DNA from: Cellulomonas sp. 73-92
GTDB taxonomy: Bacteria > Actinomycetota > Actinomycetes > Actinomycetales > Cellulomonadaceae
Assembly: GCF_001898175.1 (NCBI RefSeq)
Contig: NZ_MKTH01000018.1
Span: 127,542 to 191,541 of the forward strand
DNA length: 64,000 nt
Direction of reading: 5' to 3'
Shown here: one piece after another, positions 36,913-44,169 of the stretch
How positions within the stretch are numbered: position 1 is the stretch's first letter
Layout of the letters: each line of letters starts with the position of its first letter
Program-made: the position numbers and the translations under genes
The notes under the pieces: generated by a model
Database searches by the model: none
What the model was told of the DNA's origin: nothing
Seen by the model: only the letters and a program-made list of their open reading frames with translations

Positions 36913-37509
36913 ATGATCGAGCTCGAGCTGGCCGAGTGGCGCCGCGCCGTCGCCGAGCTGTACGCCTCCGTCCGCCGGGAGGCCGACCCCGCCGCGGCCC
37001 ACCAGCTGTGGCGCACGGGCCGCGACAGCCTCTTCCGCAGCCACCCGCAGAGCCCGCTGCTGCCCGACGATCCGCTGCGCACCACCGGGGTGCCGTACTG
37101 GCCGTACGACCCGGACCTGCGCTTCGCGCTCCCCCTGGAACCGGCCGAGCCGCGGGAGCTGGCCCTGCCGACGGACGGGGACAGCCTGACGGGCATGCGG
37201 CGCATCGGCCGGGTGAGGCTGCCCGCGCCGTTCGACGCCACCCTGGACGTCTGGTGGCTGCACCAGTACGGAGGCGGCCTGTTCCTGCCGGTGCGCGACG
37301 CGACCGCGGGCACCGCGAGCTACGGCGGCGGCCGCTACCTGCTCGACTCCGCCAAGGGGGCGGACCTCGGCGGCGAGGGCGACCGGATCGTCGTCGACCT
37401 CAACTTCCTGTACCACCCCTCGTGCCGCTACGACCCGGCGTGGCAGTGCCCGCTCGCCCAGCCGGGGAACACGATCGCCGCCGAGATCCGCGCCGGCGAG
37501 CGGCTCTGA
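36913..37509 (+). CDS. DUF1684 family protein
   Basis: This 198-residue protein matches DUF1684: RTGRDSLFRSHPQSPL near residue 35, VPYWPYDPDLRF, and a C-terminal block GDRIVVDLNFLYHPSCRYDPAWQCPLAQPGN. The two Cys flank the YDP segment. DUF1684 proteins are conserved but uncharacterised. Confidence 0.87.
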   Translation: MIELELAEWRRAVAELYASVRREADPAAAHQLWRTGRDSLFRSHPQSPLLPDDPLRTTGVPYWPYDPDLRFALPLEPAEPRELALPTDGDSLTGMRRIGRVRLPAPFDATLDVWWLHQYGGGLFLPVRDATAGTASYGGGRYLLDSAKGADLGGEGDRIVVDLNFLYHPSCRYDPAWQCPLAQPGNTIAAEIRAGERL

Positions 37510-37527
37510 CGCGCCCGGCGGGGGCCG

Positions 37528-37851
37528 TCAGTGGGTGTGAGCGATCCCGAGCTCGTGCAGGCGCTCGTGCTCCTCGCGCGCGAGCTGGCGGGCCGCCACC
37601 CGGGCGGCGACATCCTCGCGGCGCAGCGGCGGCAGCTTCGTCGGCGGGTTGCGGCGCTCGGGCAGGTCGACGAGCACCTGAGCGGTCGCGGCGGTGACCG
37701 CGGCGACGGCGGCGTCGAACGCCTCCCGGGTCACGTCCGTCACCTTGGTGATCCCGGTGACCTTGCGGACGTACTGGACCGCGGCGGCCTGGATCTCGTC
37801 AGCGGTGGCGGGCGGCTCCAGCCCGCGCAGCATGGTGATGTTGCGGCACAT
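37528..37851 (-). CDS. DUF2277 family protein
   Basis: This 107-residue protein starts MCRNITMLRGLEPPATADEI at the ATG at 37,851, exactly the DUF2277 N-terminus with its invariant Cys-Arg-Asn. YVRKVTGITKV follows. The upstream extension of the open frame is not conserved-looking. The protein is small and basic; function unknown. Confidence 0.88.
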   Translation of the reverse strand: MCRNITMLRGLEPPATADEIQAAAVQYVRKVTGITKVTDVTREAFDAAVAAVTAATAQVLVDLPERRNPPTKLPPLRREDVAARVAARQLAREEHERLHELGIAHTH

Positions 37852-37889
37852 CCCTCGACGGTACGTGAGCGGAGCCCGGATCGACCGGT

Positions 37890-38318
37890 TCAGAGCCCGG
37901 CGGCCCGCTTCACCAGCTCGGCGACCTTCTTCTCGTCGGCCGGCGAGAGCTCGGTGATGGCGAACGCGGTGCTCCACATGGTGCCGTCGTCGAGCTGGGC
38001 GCCGTCGAAGAACGCGAGGTTGCCGTAGCGGGCCTTGAACTTCGCGCGCTCCTGGTAGAAGAACAGCACCTTGCCCTCGGCGTTGGCGTACGCGGGGCTG
38101 CCGTAGAAGAGGCGGGGCTGCAGCGAGGGCGCCACCTCCCGGACGATGGCGTGGATGCGCTCGGCGTTCGTCTTGTCCGGCTCGTCCAGCGAGGCGATCT
38201 TCTCGACCACCGCCTGCAGCGCCTCGGCCGCCGACTCCTGGGCCTTGAGCTCCTTGGCGCGCTGGCGCATGGCGGCGCGCTCGTCGGCGCTGAACCCGGA
38301 CTTCGTGGTGTCGCTCAT
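37890..38318 (-). CDS. DUF1801 domain-containing protein
   Basis: This 142-residue protein has ERIHAIVREVAPSLQPRLFYGSPAYANAEGKVLFFYQ, the YdhG/DUF1801 core. GNLAFFDGAQLDDGTMWSTAFAITELSPADEKKVAELVKRA completes the fold. Members are structurally related to iron-chaperone-like YdhG but are uncharacterised. It ends 38 bases before the DUF2277 gene. Confidence 0.87.
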   Translation of the reverse strand: MSDTTKSGFSADERAAMRQRAKELKAQESAAEALQAVVEKIASLDEPDKTNAERIHAIVREVAPSLQPRLFYGSPAYANAEGKVLFFYQERAKFKARYGNLAFFDGAQLDDGTMWSTAFAITELSPADEKKVAELVKRAAGL

Positions 38319-38403
38319 GCGGCGAATCTACGGTCCGACGGTGGCGGCGGGCTTCTCCAGAACTGCTCGATCGCCGCGTTCCCGAAGCGACCCGCTCATC
38401 AGT

Positions 38404-39051
38404 TCAACTCAGTCGTGGCGCAGCCGTGGTGGACGACGGTCGGGCCCCCCACTCGGCGTCACCCGACCCGTAGCGCTGACGGGTCTTGGTCCGCTTGGGC
38501 CACACCAACTCCAGGATGAGGCCGATGAATGGGGCAGCCAGGAACGCCGGTGTCCGCAGAACGCGAAGCACATGCCCCACCCACGGGACGTGGAGCTTCA
38601 CCACCCCGATGACGTCGTCTCGCGTGGGGTGCGATGGGTCGTCGGCCGGGTTGTGGTCGCCCCGCATGACCAGCCCGCCGTCGAGGCTGCCGCCCGCGAC
38701 GCGGTGGACGACATCGACGCCGCTGTGCGGGTAGCCCGGCGGGACCTTGTAGACGACGATGTCGCCGACGTTCACGGTGTTGGTCTTGCGGGCGATGATC
38801 ATGTCGCCTTCGTGGTACGTCGGGTCCATCGAGTGACCCTGGACGTCGGCGCAGGTCGTGGCGCCCCCCAGGACGGCGGGCCACCCGGCCAGCACCAGGC
38901 CGGCGGCCACAAGCCCAGCCAGCACCGGACCGGCATGGCGGCGCCAGGTGAACCTGGGACCGGGGACGCGCGCACGAGCGGCGGCGCTGTGGTCCGTGAT
39001 GGCGGGCCTCGACTCCGTGGGGCCCATCGCCACCCGTTCCAGGCCAACCAT
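38404..39051 (-). CDS. Signal peptidase I, ER/SipW-type
   Basis: This protein of about 215 residues has an N-terminal membrane span (AGPVLAGLVAAGLVLAGWPAV) and the catalytic Ser motif GHSMDPTYHEGDMIIARKT. GDIVVYKVPPGYP follows, then His in VVHRV, and MRGDHNPADDP. His instead of Lys as general base marks the ER/SipW branch. A second membrane span lies near the C-terminus. The ATG at 39,051 follows GTGGAG at good spacing; ATG 39,027 is an alternative. It sits next to the putative island edge, and its upstream region contains the old ssrA-side hairpin. Confidence 0.85.
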   Translation of the reverse strand: MVGLERVAMGPTESRPAITDHSAAARARVPGPRFTWRRHAGPVLAGLVAAGLVLAGWPAVLGGATTCADVQGHSMDPTYHEGDMIIARKTNTVNVGDIVVYKVPPGYPHSGVDVVHRVAGGSLDGGLVMRGDHNPADDPSHPTRDDVIGVVKLHVPWVGHVLRVLRTPAFLAAPFIGLILELVWPKRTKTRQRYGSGDAEWGARPSSTTAAPRLS

Positions 39052-39148
39052 GGGCGGTCGCTCCACTTCATGCTCCTGGGGGCGCGCCGCCCCACCGAGC
39101 AAATCGGCCGACGGACGCCGCCTCGAAGACTTCTGAGCCACCCACACG

Positions 39149-39191
39149 CAAGAAGGCCGCCGCCCCGGTAGGGGACGACGGCCTGCTTGGG
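39149..39191 (-). terminator. Hairpin next to the distal tmRNA fragment
   Basis: CAAGAAGGCCGC (39,149-39,160) pairs with GCGGCCTGCTTG (39,180-39,191) with one mismatch. A CCCC-GGTA-GGGG mini-hairpin lies in the loop. Read on the minus strand it lies about 40 bases beyond the tmRNA-derived repeat, where an ssrA terminator would have been before island insertion. Confidence 0.5.
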
Positions 39192-39230
39192 CTCGTCGGG
39201 CTCGTCGCACGACGAACCCGAAAGGCGAAG

Positions 39231-39247
39231 GTGGCGGGAATCGAAGT
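39231..39247 (-). repeat. Putative attachment-site repeat (distal copy of tmRNA 3' segment)
   Basis: AGGTGGCGGGAATCGAA is identical to 48,255-48,271 inside the tmRNA T-arm/acceptor stem. The bases beyond it (towards 39,225) do not match the last six bases of ssrA. This is therefore a partial or decayed copy rather than a full 3' end. Confidence 0.6.
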
Positions 39248-39503
39248 GTCCGACATGTGAGACGCAATCGGTCGATCTGCGGATACGTCCGGATCCGGTG
39301 GCCGCTCTCGTGATCGAGCTGCCTCCGCGGACTCCCTTCGTTGACAAACGCGACCTCCGAGCGCCGGCCTGAACTACACGATCCCGCCGGCTCGGACTTG
39401 GACTCGGAGTGCACCAGATCGTCGTCCGCAGAAGGCGGCGGAAACGAGCCACAAGGTCACAGGAGCCGGTCCACACTGAGAGTCATCCGTCACTAGGGGG
39501 GTG

Positions 39504-39656
39504 ATGAACATGTACGACATCGGCGAGAAGCCAGGCAAGGGCACCTACCAGGACGCCTATGGTCACCGCGTGACGCTGGACCAGGACAGCGATGCCCTTC
39601 CACCGTGCCCATCCTGCGGCCCTGGACAGAACACCAAGTGGAGCCGGATTTGGTAA
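39504..39656 (+). CDS. 50-residue small protein with Cys pair (YjzC/zinc-ribbon-like)
   Basis: The ATG at 39,504 follows AGGGGGGTG. The product begins MNMYDIGEKPGKGTYQDAYG and later has LPPCPSCGPGQNTKW. The GEKPGKGTY opening and the LPPCPxC segment recall small YjzC-like or zinc-ribbon proteins often found beside defence or island genes. The first Cys pair of a full ribbon is missing here (DAYGH instead of Cys-x2-Cys). It is the first gene inside the left island edge; function unknown. Confidence 0.6.
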   Translation: MNMYDIGEKPGKGTYQDAYGHRVTLDQDSDALPPCPSCGPGQNTKWSRIW

Positions 39657-39821
39657 GACCGTGCCGCGGGTCCGAATCTGACACGAAGACTCATCTGCCA
39701 GGTCCCGTTGGACCCGACACCGACCGCCAATGATCAGCGATGTGGGGCGGGTCCCTGCTGGCCGGAAGAAGCGACGACCAGCGGGGACCCGCCGGCTGCT
39801 TCCGCACAGACGTGGAGGCGC

Positions 39822-40589
39822 TCAGTCCGATCGGCTCGCCCCCGGTGTCGAACGGCACACCGGATCATCGACGGTCGCCCCCGACTCGTCTGCGCCCGAC
39901 CCGTCACTCCACACGGACTCCCGTGACTTCGTGCGCTCAACCGACCAGCGCCAGAGGACCACGTCCACGACCGCGACTGGGTCACCGATGAACTCGGCGA
40001 TCTCACGGCAGAGCCCTTCGCAGTCGTCCCACCCGAGGGAGTGCGAGAGCCTCACCATGTGACGGTCGGGTTTTGAGATCTGGACGCCTACATTCTTCGC
40101 AAGGTGCCGCCACGTCACCGGTCCAACATATGGCAGACCCCGTAGGAACCCTTCGGCATCTCCCACCAGCCGACGACGCAGATCCTCATCCGTCAATGCC
40201 GCAACCTGCTGCGCTATCTGCAGGATCGCATCAACCTTCCCCACATGACCAAACACGCTCAGAGCGGCGGACCGCGCATCGTCACAGTATCTCGTCAATT
40301 CAGGCAGACGAAACTCGAACATCGCGGAGGCAAAACGCGGAAACACCCGTCTGACCACGAAGTCGCTCATGCCGGCGGCCAACACAACCCACGCTGCCTC
40401 ACGAACAAACTGCCGCCTTGACAGCGACGTCAGGCCCGCCGACGCCTGCCACACGATCTCGTCGACGAATCCGGCATCCACCACCGCACGCTTGGCGTGC
40501 ACGTACCATCGAATCAGACTATGCGGGTCCCCGGCGAATCCGGACTTGGTTGCCGCAATCGGGAGCGAATCAATCAGCTGCTCAGTCAT
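39822..40589 (-). CDS. HhH DNA-glycosylase-like (OGG-type) protein of the CBASS operon
   Basis: This 255-residue protein has its ATG at 40,587-40,589, directly after the preceding stop, with AAGGGGTGA overlapping that stop. The C-terminal half has helix-hairpin-helix features (LRGLPYVGPVTWRHLAKNVG, about residues 160-180). PDRHMVRLSHSLGWDDCEGLCREIAEFIG follows, with an acidic residue at the catalytic-Asp position of the HhH-GPD superfamily (KPDRHMVRL; VDVVLWRW later). The usual Lys of bifunctional OGG enzymes is not evident. Type IV CBASS loci are known to carry OGG-like glycosylases with QueC- and TGT-like proteins. It may recognise a modified base; activity is unproven. Confidence 0.8.
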   Translation of the reverse strand: MTEQLIDSLPIAATKSGFAGDPHSLIRWYVHAKRAVVDAGFVDEIVWQASAGLTSLSRRQFVREAAWVVLAAGMSDFVVRRVFPRFASAMFEFRLPELTRYCDDARSAALSVFGHVGKVDAILQIAQQVAALTDEDLRRRLVGDAEGFLRGLPYVGPVTWRHLAKNVGVQISKPDRHMVRLSHSLGWDDCEGLCREIAEFIGDPVAVVDVVLWRWSVERTKSRESVWSDGSGADESGATVDDPVCRSTPGASRSD

Positions 40590-40590
40590 T

Positions 40591-41166
40591 TCACCCCTTC
40601 GTCGCACGCAGCGCCACGCGGATACGGGCACGGAGGCTCGATATGCCGGGATGGGCCGACAACTCCTTGCTCACCTCGACCTTCAGGAGATGCTTCGCTT
40701 TGAGTCGGTTGAACAGCCGTTCCGGGATTTCCGGGATCCGCGTCACAATATCGATATAGCGTCCCTCAAGCCGCGCCGCCTCAGGTTCGCCTAGTCCTTG
40801 CGCCGCCGCCCTGTACTCGGCCTTCAGCGCGCTCAGGAGTGCAACCGCCTCACCCCTGCGTCGAGCTGCGCCACGTCGGTCGATGATGAGATCGATCGTA
40901 CTCAGAGCGCCGGCGACGACCGCAAGCCAACCGAGCCAAGTCGCACGCTGAGCGTCGAGTCCCGCGATCGTCACGACGTCATCATTAGTTGCGAATGCGA
41001 ACGCGATGCCCACGATCGACACAATCGCCACGCACGACGTCAGCAGAGTCGCAATTCGCGAGTCCCGGTCCCGCAGTGCTGCTTGCATGGTGATCGACTG
41101 ATCTATGAGCCGCGCTCTCCTCTCGATCTCTGGCCAGTTGCCCAGCCCCCCACCGTCGCTAGCCAT
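40591..41166 (-). CDS. SLATT-like two-TM protein, probable CBASS effector
   Basis: This 191-residue protein has an N-terminal helix (IERRARLIDQSITMQAALRDRDSR). Two membrane spans follow (TLLTSCVAIVSIVGIAFAFAT and WLGWLAVVAGALSTIDLII), then a basic turn (RRGAARRRGE) and a soluble helical C-terminal part. This matches the SLATT class (SMODS and SLOG-associating two-TM) of predicted pore-forming effectors. Its start overlaps the CD-NTase stop by eight bases, so production is coupled to the signal-making enzyme. By family knowledge it would disrupt the inner membrane once triggered by the cyclic nucleotide. Confidence 0.75.
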   Translation of the reverse strand: MASDGGGLGNWPEIERRARLIDQSITMQAALRDRDSRIATLLTSCVAIVSIVGIAFAFATNDDVVTIAGLDAQRATWLGWLAVVAGALSTIDLIIDRRGAARRRGEAVALLSALKAEYRAAAQGLGEPEAARLEGRYIDIVTRIPEIPERLFNRLKAKHLLKVEVSKELSAHPGISSLRARIRVALRATKG

Positions 41167-42070
41167 TCAGAAGTCGACCGTAATCAGAAGCGTCACCACT
41201 ATCCAGAATCCGACCGATACGACGAATGGCCAAACTGACGGCTCGCCGAGCCTCGCTGCCGCTTGCTCCCAGGTAGTCATCAACATGGACTGATTGGCCA
41301 GTAATGTCACCGGTGGGGCTCATAACCGCTTTCTCCGCGTGCGCTATAAGGTGTTGAAGCATTGACGCCCTGTCCCGCCTGCCCTGGTACGCCCGGAACG
41401 CGTCCACGGCTATCGCCTCCACGTGATAGCCCGAAAGTCTCTGATCCTCTGGCAGGTTAGCCAGCACCGCCTTCGCCAGCTTTATCGTAGGAATTACGGC
41501 TCCGCTATTGGCGGCGTTAACTTCAGTCAGTTTTTCGGCGAACTTGTGCGGCCTAATCTGCCTCCACGAACCACCGTCTTCTGACGCGATTGATGTACGC
41601 CCGTTCCGCTCAACGGCTGGCAGCAGCTGAATCTCGGAGCCATCCAAGTAGTGAACGGTCACTGCAAGCCGGCCCGCAGTGATCTCTCGCACATCGCCCA
41701 ACGGCAACCGGCTCTGGAGTGCGCGCTCGAACCGCGCGACAAGATCCTCGGGCGTCGCATCGCCCTCGTTTACAACCACCAGAGCGTCTGTGTCACTGAG
41801 TCCGTCAACGTACGTGTGCTTCGCCACGCTCCCGCCGAACAGGAGGCGGTCTACGTCGACCAGGAGATCGCCGAGGGCGGCGACGATCTCGTCGAGCCGT
41901 TGCCGAGTCGCGTCAACATCACGGTCGTTGAGCGAAGCGAGCGCTCCCGCCAGAACGTCGTTGATCGCCACGCTCCGCTCCTGCACGGCAAGCGCCTCGA
42001 GCGCCTCACGTCGGAGAGCATCAAGCCGATCGGGTGAGGTTGGGTATGACGAGCCGCCGCTGCCACCCAT
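41159..42070 (-). CDS. CD-NTase (CBASS oligonucleotide cyclase / SMODS nucleotidyltransferase)
   Basis: This 303-residue protein has the nucleotidyltransferase core LLFGGSVAKHTYVDGLSDTD: GGS at residues 79-81, and Asp93 and Asp95 as metal ligands. A third acidic residue is likely Glu146 in SEIQLLPA. A helical C-terminal domain follows (PTIKLAKAVLANLPEDQRLSGYHVEAIAVDAF). These are CD-NTase features. The ATG overlaps the TGT-like stop (TAATG). The N-terminus MGGSGGSSYP is Gly-rich and flexible. It is expected to make a cyclic di- or trinucleotide signal on infection; the nucleotide product cannot be predicted. Confidence 0.88.
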   Translation of the reverse strand: MGGSGGSSYPTSPDRLDALRREALEALAVQERSVAINDVLAGALASLNDRDVDATRQRLDEIVAALGDLLVDVDRLLFGGSVAKHTYVDGLSDTDALVVVNEGDATPEDLVARFERALQSRLPLGDVREITAGRLAVTVHYLDGSEIQLLPAVERNGRTSIASEDGGSWRQIRPHKFAEKLTEVNAANSGAVIPTIKLAKAVLANLPEDQRLSGYHVEAIAVDAFRAYQGRRDRASMLQHLIAHAEKAVMSPTGDITGQSVHVDDYLGASGSEARRAVSLAIRRIGRILDSGDASDYGRLLNG

Positions 42071-43131
42071 TACGTGCCCCCTTCCCTGGCGCGCACCAGT
42101 TCGTAGATTTCACGCAGGCGCTCGTGGTGCGCACCGAGAAGTTCGTACCGCCGCGGTTCCGCTGCCCACCGCTCCAGCCGATGCTGAAAGTCGCGCAGAT
42201 ACGCCAAGTTGGTCAGGTGCCGCCTCGCGTCTCGACGATCGGCCCTGTCTTCTATCGCGTTCGCAAGAATTGCGAGCTCCGCTTCATGAATCGCCAACCC
42301 ATCGACGTACGCATAACGCAACCAGCTGAGGCCGTCAAAGACCTCTGCGCCGCACATGAAGTAGAGCGTGGTCATCAACGGATCGAGCCCGCCAAAGACA
42401 TGAATCGGAAGCGCCGAAAGACCCGACTCGTCGAGGCGCCTCCTGATCTTCGCCAAACTCACAAGGCGATCAAGAATTGTCTGCCCCAGTTCCTTCTCTG
42501 TGAATCCGATCACTGCAAACTGACGCGCGTCGGGCAGGGCGGGTGTCAACTTGTCGATGTTGATGTATTGGGCGGACTGGGCGGGTTTCACGAGGAAGTC
42601 GATCAGAAGGCGCGGATAATCGGTCGCCATGCTTCGCGCGGACTGAACCTGTTCGTCATATGAAGGCCGCAGCTTGCGTTGATCGTCGTACGTCACCGCC
42701 AGAATATCGCGGTCACTTGGCAGCAGCTCGAGGATCTGGGAGTGCTGCTCTCGTGTGAACGGCAACACCTCGCGCGGCCCCCTCCCCACCTCCCCGCTCT
42801 CATAAACGTCTGACAACTCGTATCCGCCACTATCGACAACAAGAAGGTCGGGATACGAGTAAATGCTCTCGTGGTGCTGGCCGTTGAGTAGAAGATCGAC
42901 GTCCGGGAGTCTGCGGTGGTGTATGTCGTAGGCCGAGATCAAGAGCGAATGGGTCAGCTGCGGCGCGACAAGACGAAGCACATTTGCAGTCTCAGACTCC
43001 CCATTCTCCAGCAGCGGGAACCCCTTGCTCGAGATCGAAGGAATGAGAACTGGCGTGCGCAGGCCGGGGTTCGTGAGCGGGAGCGTCCTAGTTGTCAATG
43101 CCTGCCCCCGCTCGATCTTGACATGACGCAC
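42070..43131 (-). CDS. TGT-like (queuine tRNA-ribosyltransferase fold) protein of the CBASS operon
   Basis: This 353-residue protein follows tRNA-guanine transglycosylase landmarks. LLVVDSGGYE (Asp100) corresponds to the substrate-binding DSGGFQ loop, and HVFGGLDPL (about 244-252) to the GGL loop. CGAEVFDGLSW (Asp266) corresponds to the nucleophile region. The TGT zinc site (Cys-x-Cys-x2-Cys...His) is not seen, so tRNA is unlikely to be its normal substrate. It is the counterpart of the TGT protein (cap10 in my recollection) in type IV CBASS. It begins inside the end of the QueC-like gene (44-base overlap). Confidence 0.82.
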   Translation of the reverse strand: MRHVKIERGQALTTRTLPLTNPGLRTPVLIPSISSKGFPLLENGESETANVLRLVAPQLTHSLLISAYDIHHRRLPDVDLLLNGQHHESIYSYPDLLVVDSGGYELSDVYESGEVGRGPREVLPFTREQHSQILELLPSDRDILAVTYDDQRKLRPSYDEQVQSARSMATDYPRLLIDFLVKPAQSAQYINIDKLTPALPDARQFAVIGFTEKELGQTILDRLVSLAKIRRRLDESGLSALPIHVFGGLDPLMTTLYFMCGAEVFDGLSWLRYAYVDGLAIHEAELAILANAIEDRADRRDARRHLTNLAYLRDFQHRLERWAAEPRRYELLGAHHERLREIYELVRAREGGT

Positions 43132-43690
43132 ATACCCCGCATGGGCGGTTCGACGCCTCGCAGCTGTATGTTATCGCGAGCGGGATGGACAAATCGCGAG
43201 CGAGTCCAATGACATCGGTCTTGTACATCTCGACCAACGGTGCAAGAAGCCGAGCCGACCCCCCGTACTGCGTATCGGCCAAAGCGTTCCAAGCGCTTAG
43301 CCATCCCGGCGAGTTGTCGGAGTACGGCGTACCCGCGTGGATGCCAATCGCCACGGATTCGCGAGGGGCAGCCGCCATCCCGATACCCACCAAGAGGTCG
43401 TTCCTGCCGGGTATCTCGCCAGACGCTGGCACTTGGATCCCGCGAGCCGAGCACGGTCTCCAGACAATGCCCAGGTATTCGGCGATTTCAACGCTTGCTG
43501 CACGCTCGCTGGTCGCGGCCGGTTGGCCTATGTCGATCCACAGCGCACTCGCCCTCCAGCCCCCCTCGAGGAGCAGTGCCGCAACCACTGCGCTGTCGAT
43601 GCCGCCGCTCAGAAGCACCGTGCAAGGTTCGCCCCCAACCACCACGGTCATGAGAATGCCACCGATGCCGGCGCAGCAGGCACGTTTCAC
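43088..43690 (-). CDS. cap9: QueC-like PP-loop protein of the CBASS operon
   Basis: This 200-residue protein begins at the GTG at 43,690, which has GGGAAGGGA a short way upstream; an ATG at 43,651 (187 residues) is the alternative. The PP-loop motif TVLLSGGIDSAVVAALL (SGGIDS at 28-33) binds ATP. EMYKTDVIGLARDL and a four-Cys zinc site (SCEASNRPCGVCASC; Cys 177, 184, 187, 190) are hallmarks of QueC, which converts 7-carboxy- to 7-cyano-7-deazaguanine. No queD/queE or other housekeeping queuosine genes are near. It is the first gene of the five-gene operon, and the context identifies it as the type IV CBASS QueC-like protein. Confidence 0.85.
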   Translation of the reverse strand: MKRACCAGIGGILMTVVVGGEPCTVLLSGGIDSAVVAALLLEGGWRASALWIDIGQPAATSERAASVEIAEYLGIVWRPCSARGIQVPASGEIPGRNDLLVGIGMAAAPRESVAIGIHAGTPYSDNSPGWLSAWNALADTQYGGSARLLAPLVEMYKTDVIGLARDLSIPLAITYSCEASNRPCGVCASCQDRAGAGIDN

Positions 43691-43696
43691 AACGTG
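43681..43696. promoter_or_regulatory. Palindrome across the start codon of the QueC-like gene
   Basis: CACGTT-TCAC-AACGTG is a perfect 6-base inverted repeat around the GTG at 43,688-43,690. It could be an operator or an initiation hairpin for the defence operon. A short palindrome like this could also be chance. Confidence 0.3.
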
Positions 43697-44169
43697 TCCC
43701 TTCCCTCGCAGTACCTCAGGACCGCCCAGAGCTGCCGCGCTCCGCTCGGGGACCTCGGTGGCCGGCCTTTCACCATCCCAAGGGGACCCACACCCAGGAG
43801 TCCCGACAACTTCGGTTTCGGCGAATGCCAGAGGCGTCCCGATGTGGATGAGGGCGATGGGGCAAGCTGGGTTGTCGGGAGGGGGCTTGGGGCGATGACG
43901 GTGTGGGAGGGACGTCGAGATGGTGAGGGTGCCGGGGATGCCGGGCGGGATGCGGGGGTGATGGCGAGGCGAGGTGCGGGGGGCGTCGCGTGTTCGTCGG
44001 CCGCTGCATACCTGTTGGCAGGGAAGCGATCGCTCGCCGCCGGTCGCGAACCGTCGGAGACGGTCGCGTCGTAGACGGTCGCTCCCCTGCCGGAGTCGCC
44101 ATCAGCCGCGGCGTCGGCATCTCGTCGCTCGAGCCGCTCAGTCACGCCGGTGGGCGGGAGGGGACCACC
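43691..44169. other. Gene-free region between defence operon and HTH gene
   Basis: These 479 bases carry no frame that looks like a real protein; frames here are low in complexity and Pro/Arg-rich. The region must hold the divergent promoters of the CBASS operon (minus) and the HTH gene (plus). A perfect 10-base inverted repeat, TCCCGACAAC (43,801-43,810) and GTTGTCGGGA (43,871-43,880), is separated by 60 bases. No clear -35/-10 pair is seen. Confidence 0.5.

Larger units (their letters stand above)
39052..39503. other. Gene-free stretch at the left island edge
   Basis: These 452 bases hold no supported gene. They contain the 39,149-39,191 hairpin, a second imperfect inverted repeat (about 39,195-39,222), and the 17-base tmRNA-derived repeat at 39,231-39,247. 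The minus-strand frame of the signal peptidase stays open through part of it without conserved content. Confidence 0.6.

Noticed and set aside
43088-43690. Housekeeping queuosine/preQ0 biosynthesis gene queC
   Set aside because: No queD, queE, queF or folE nearby; the gene overlaps a TGT-like gene and leads a CD-NTase/SLATT operon in an island. It is also shorter than typical QueC.
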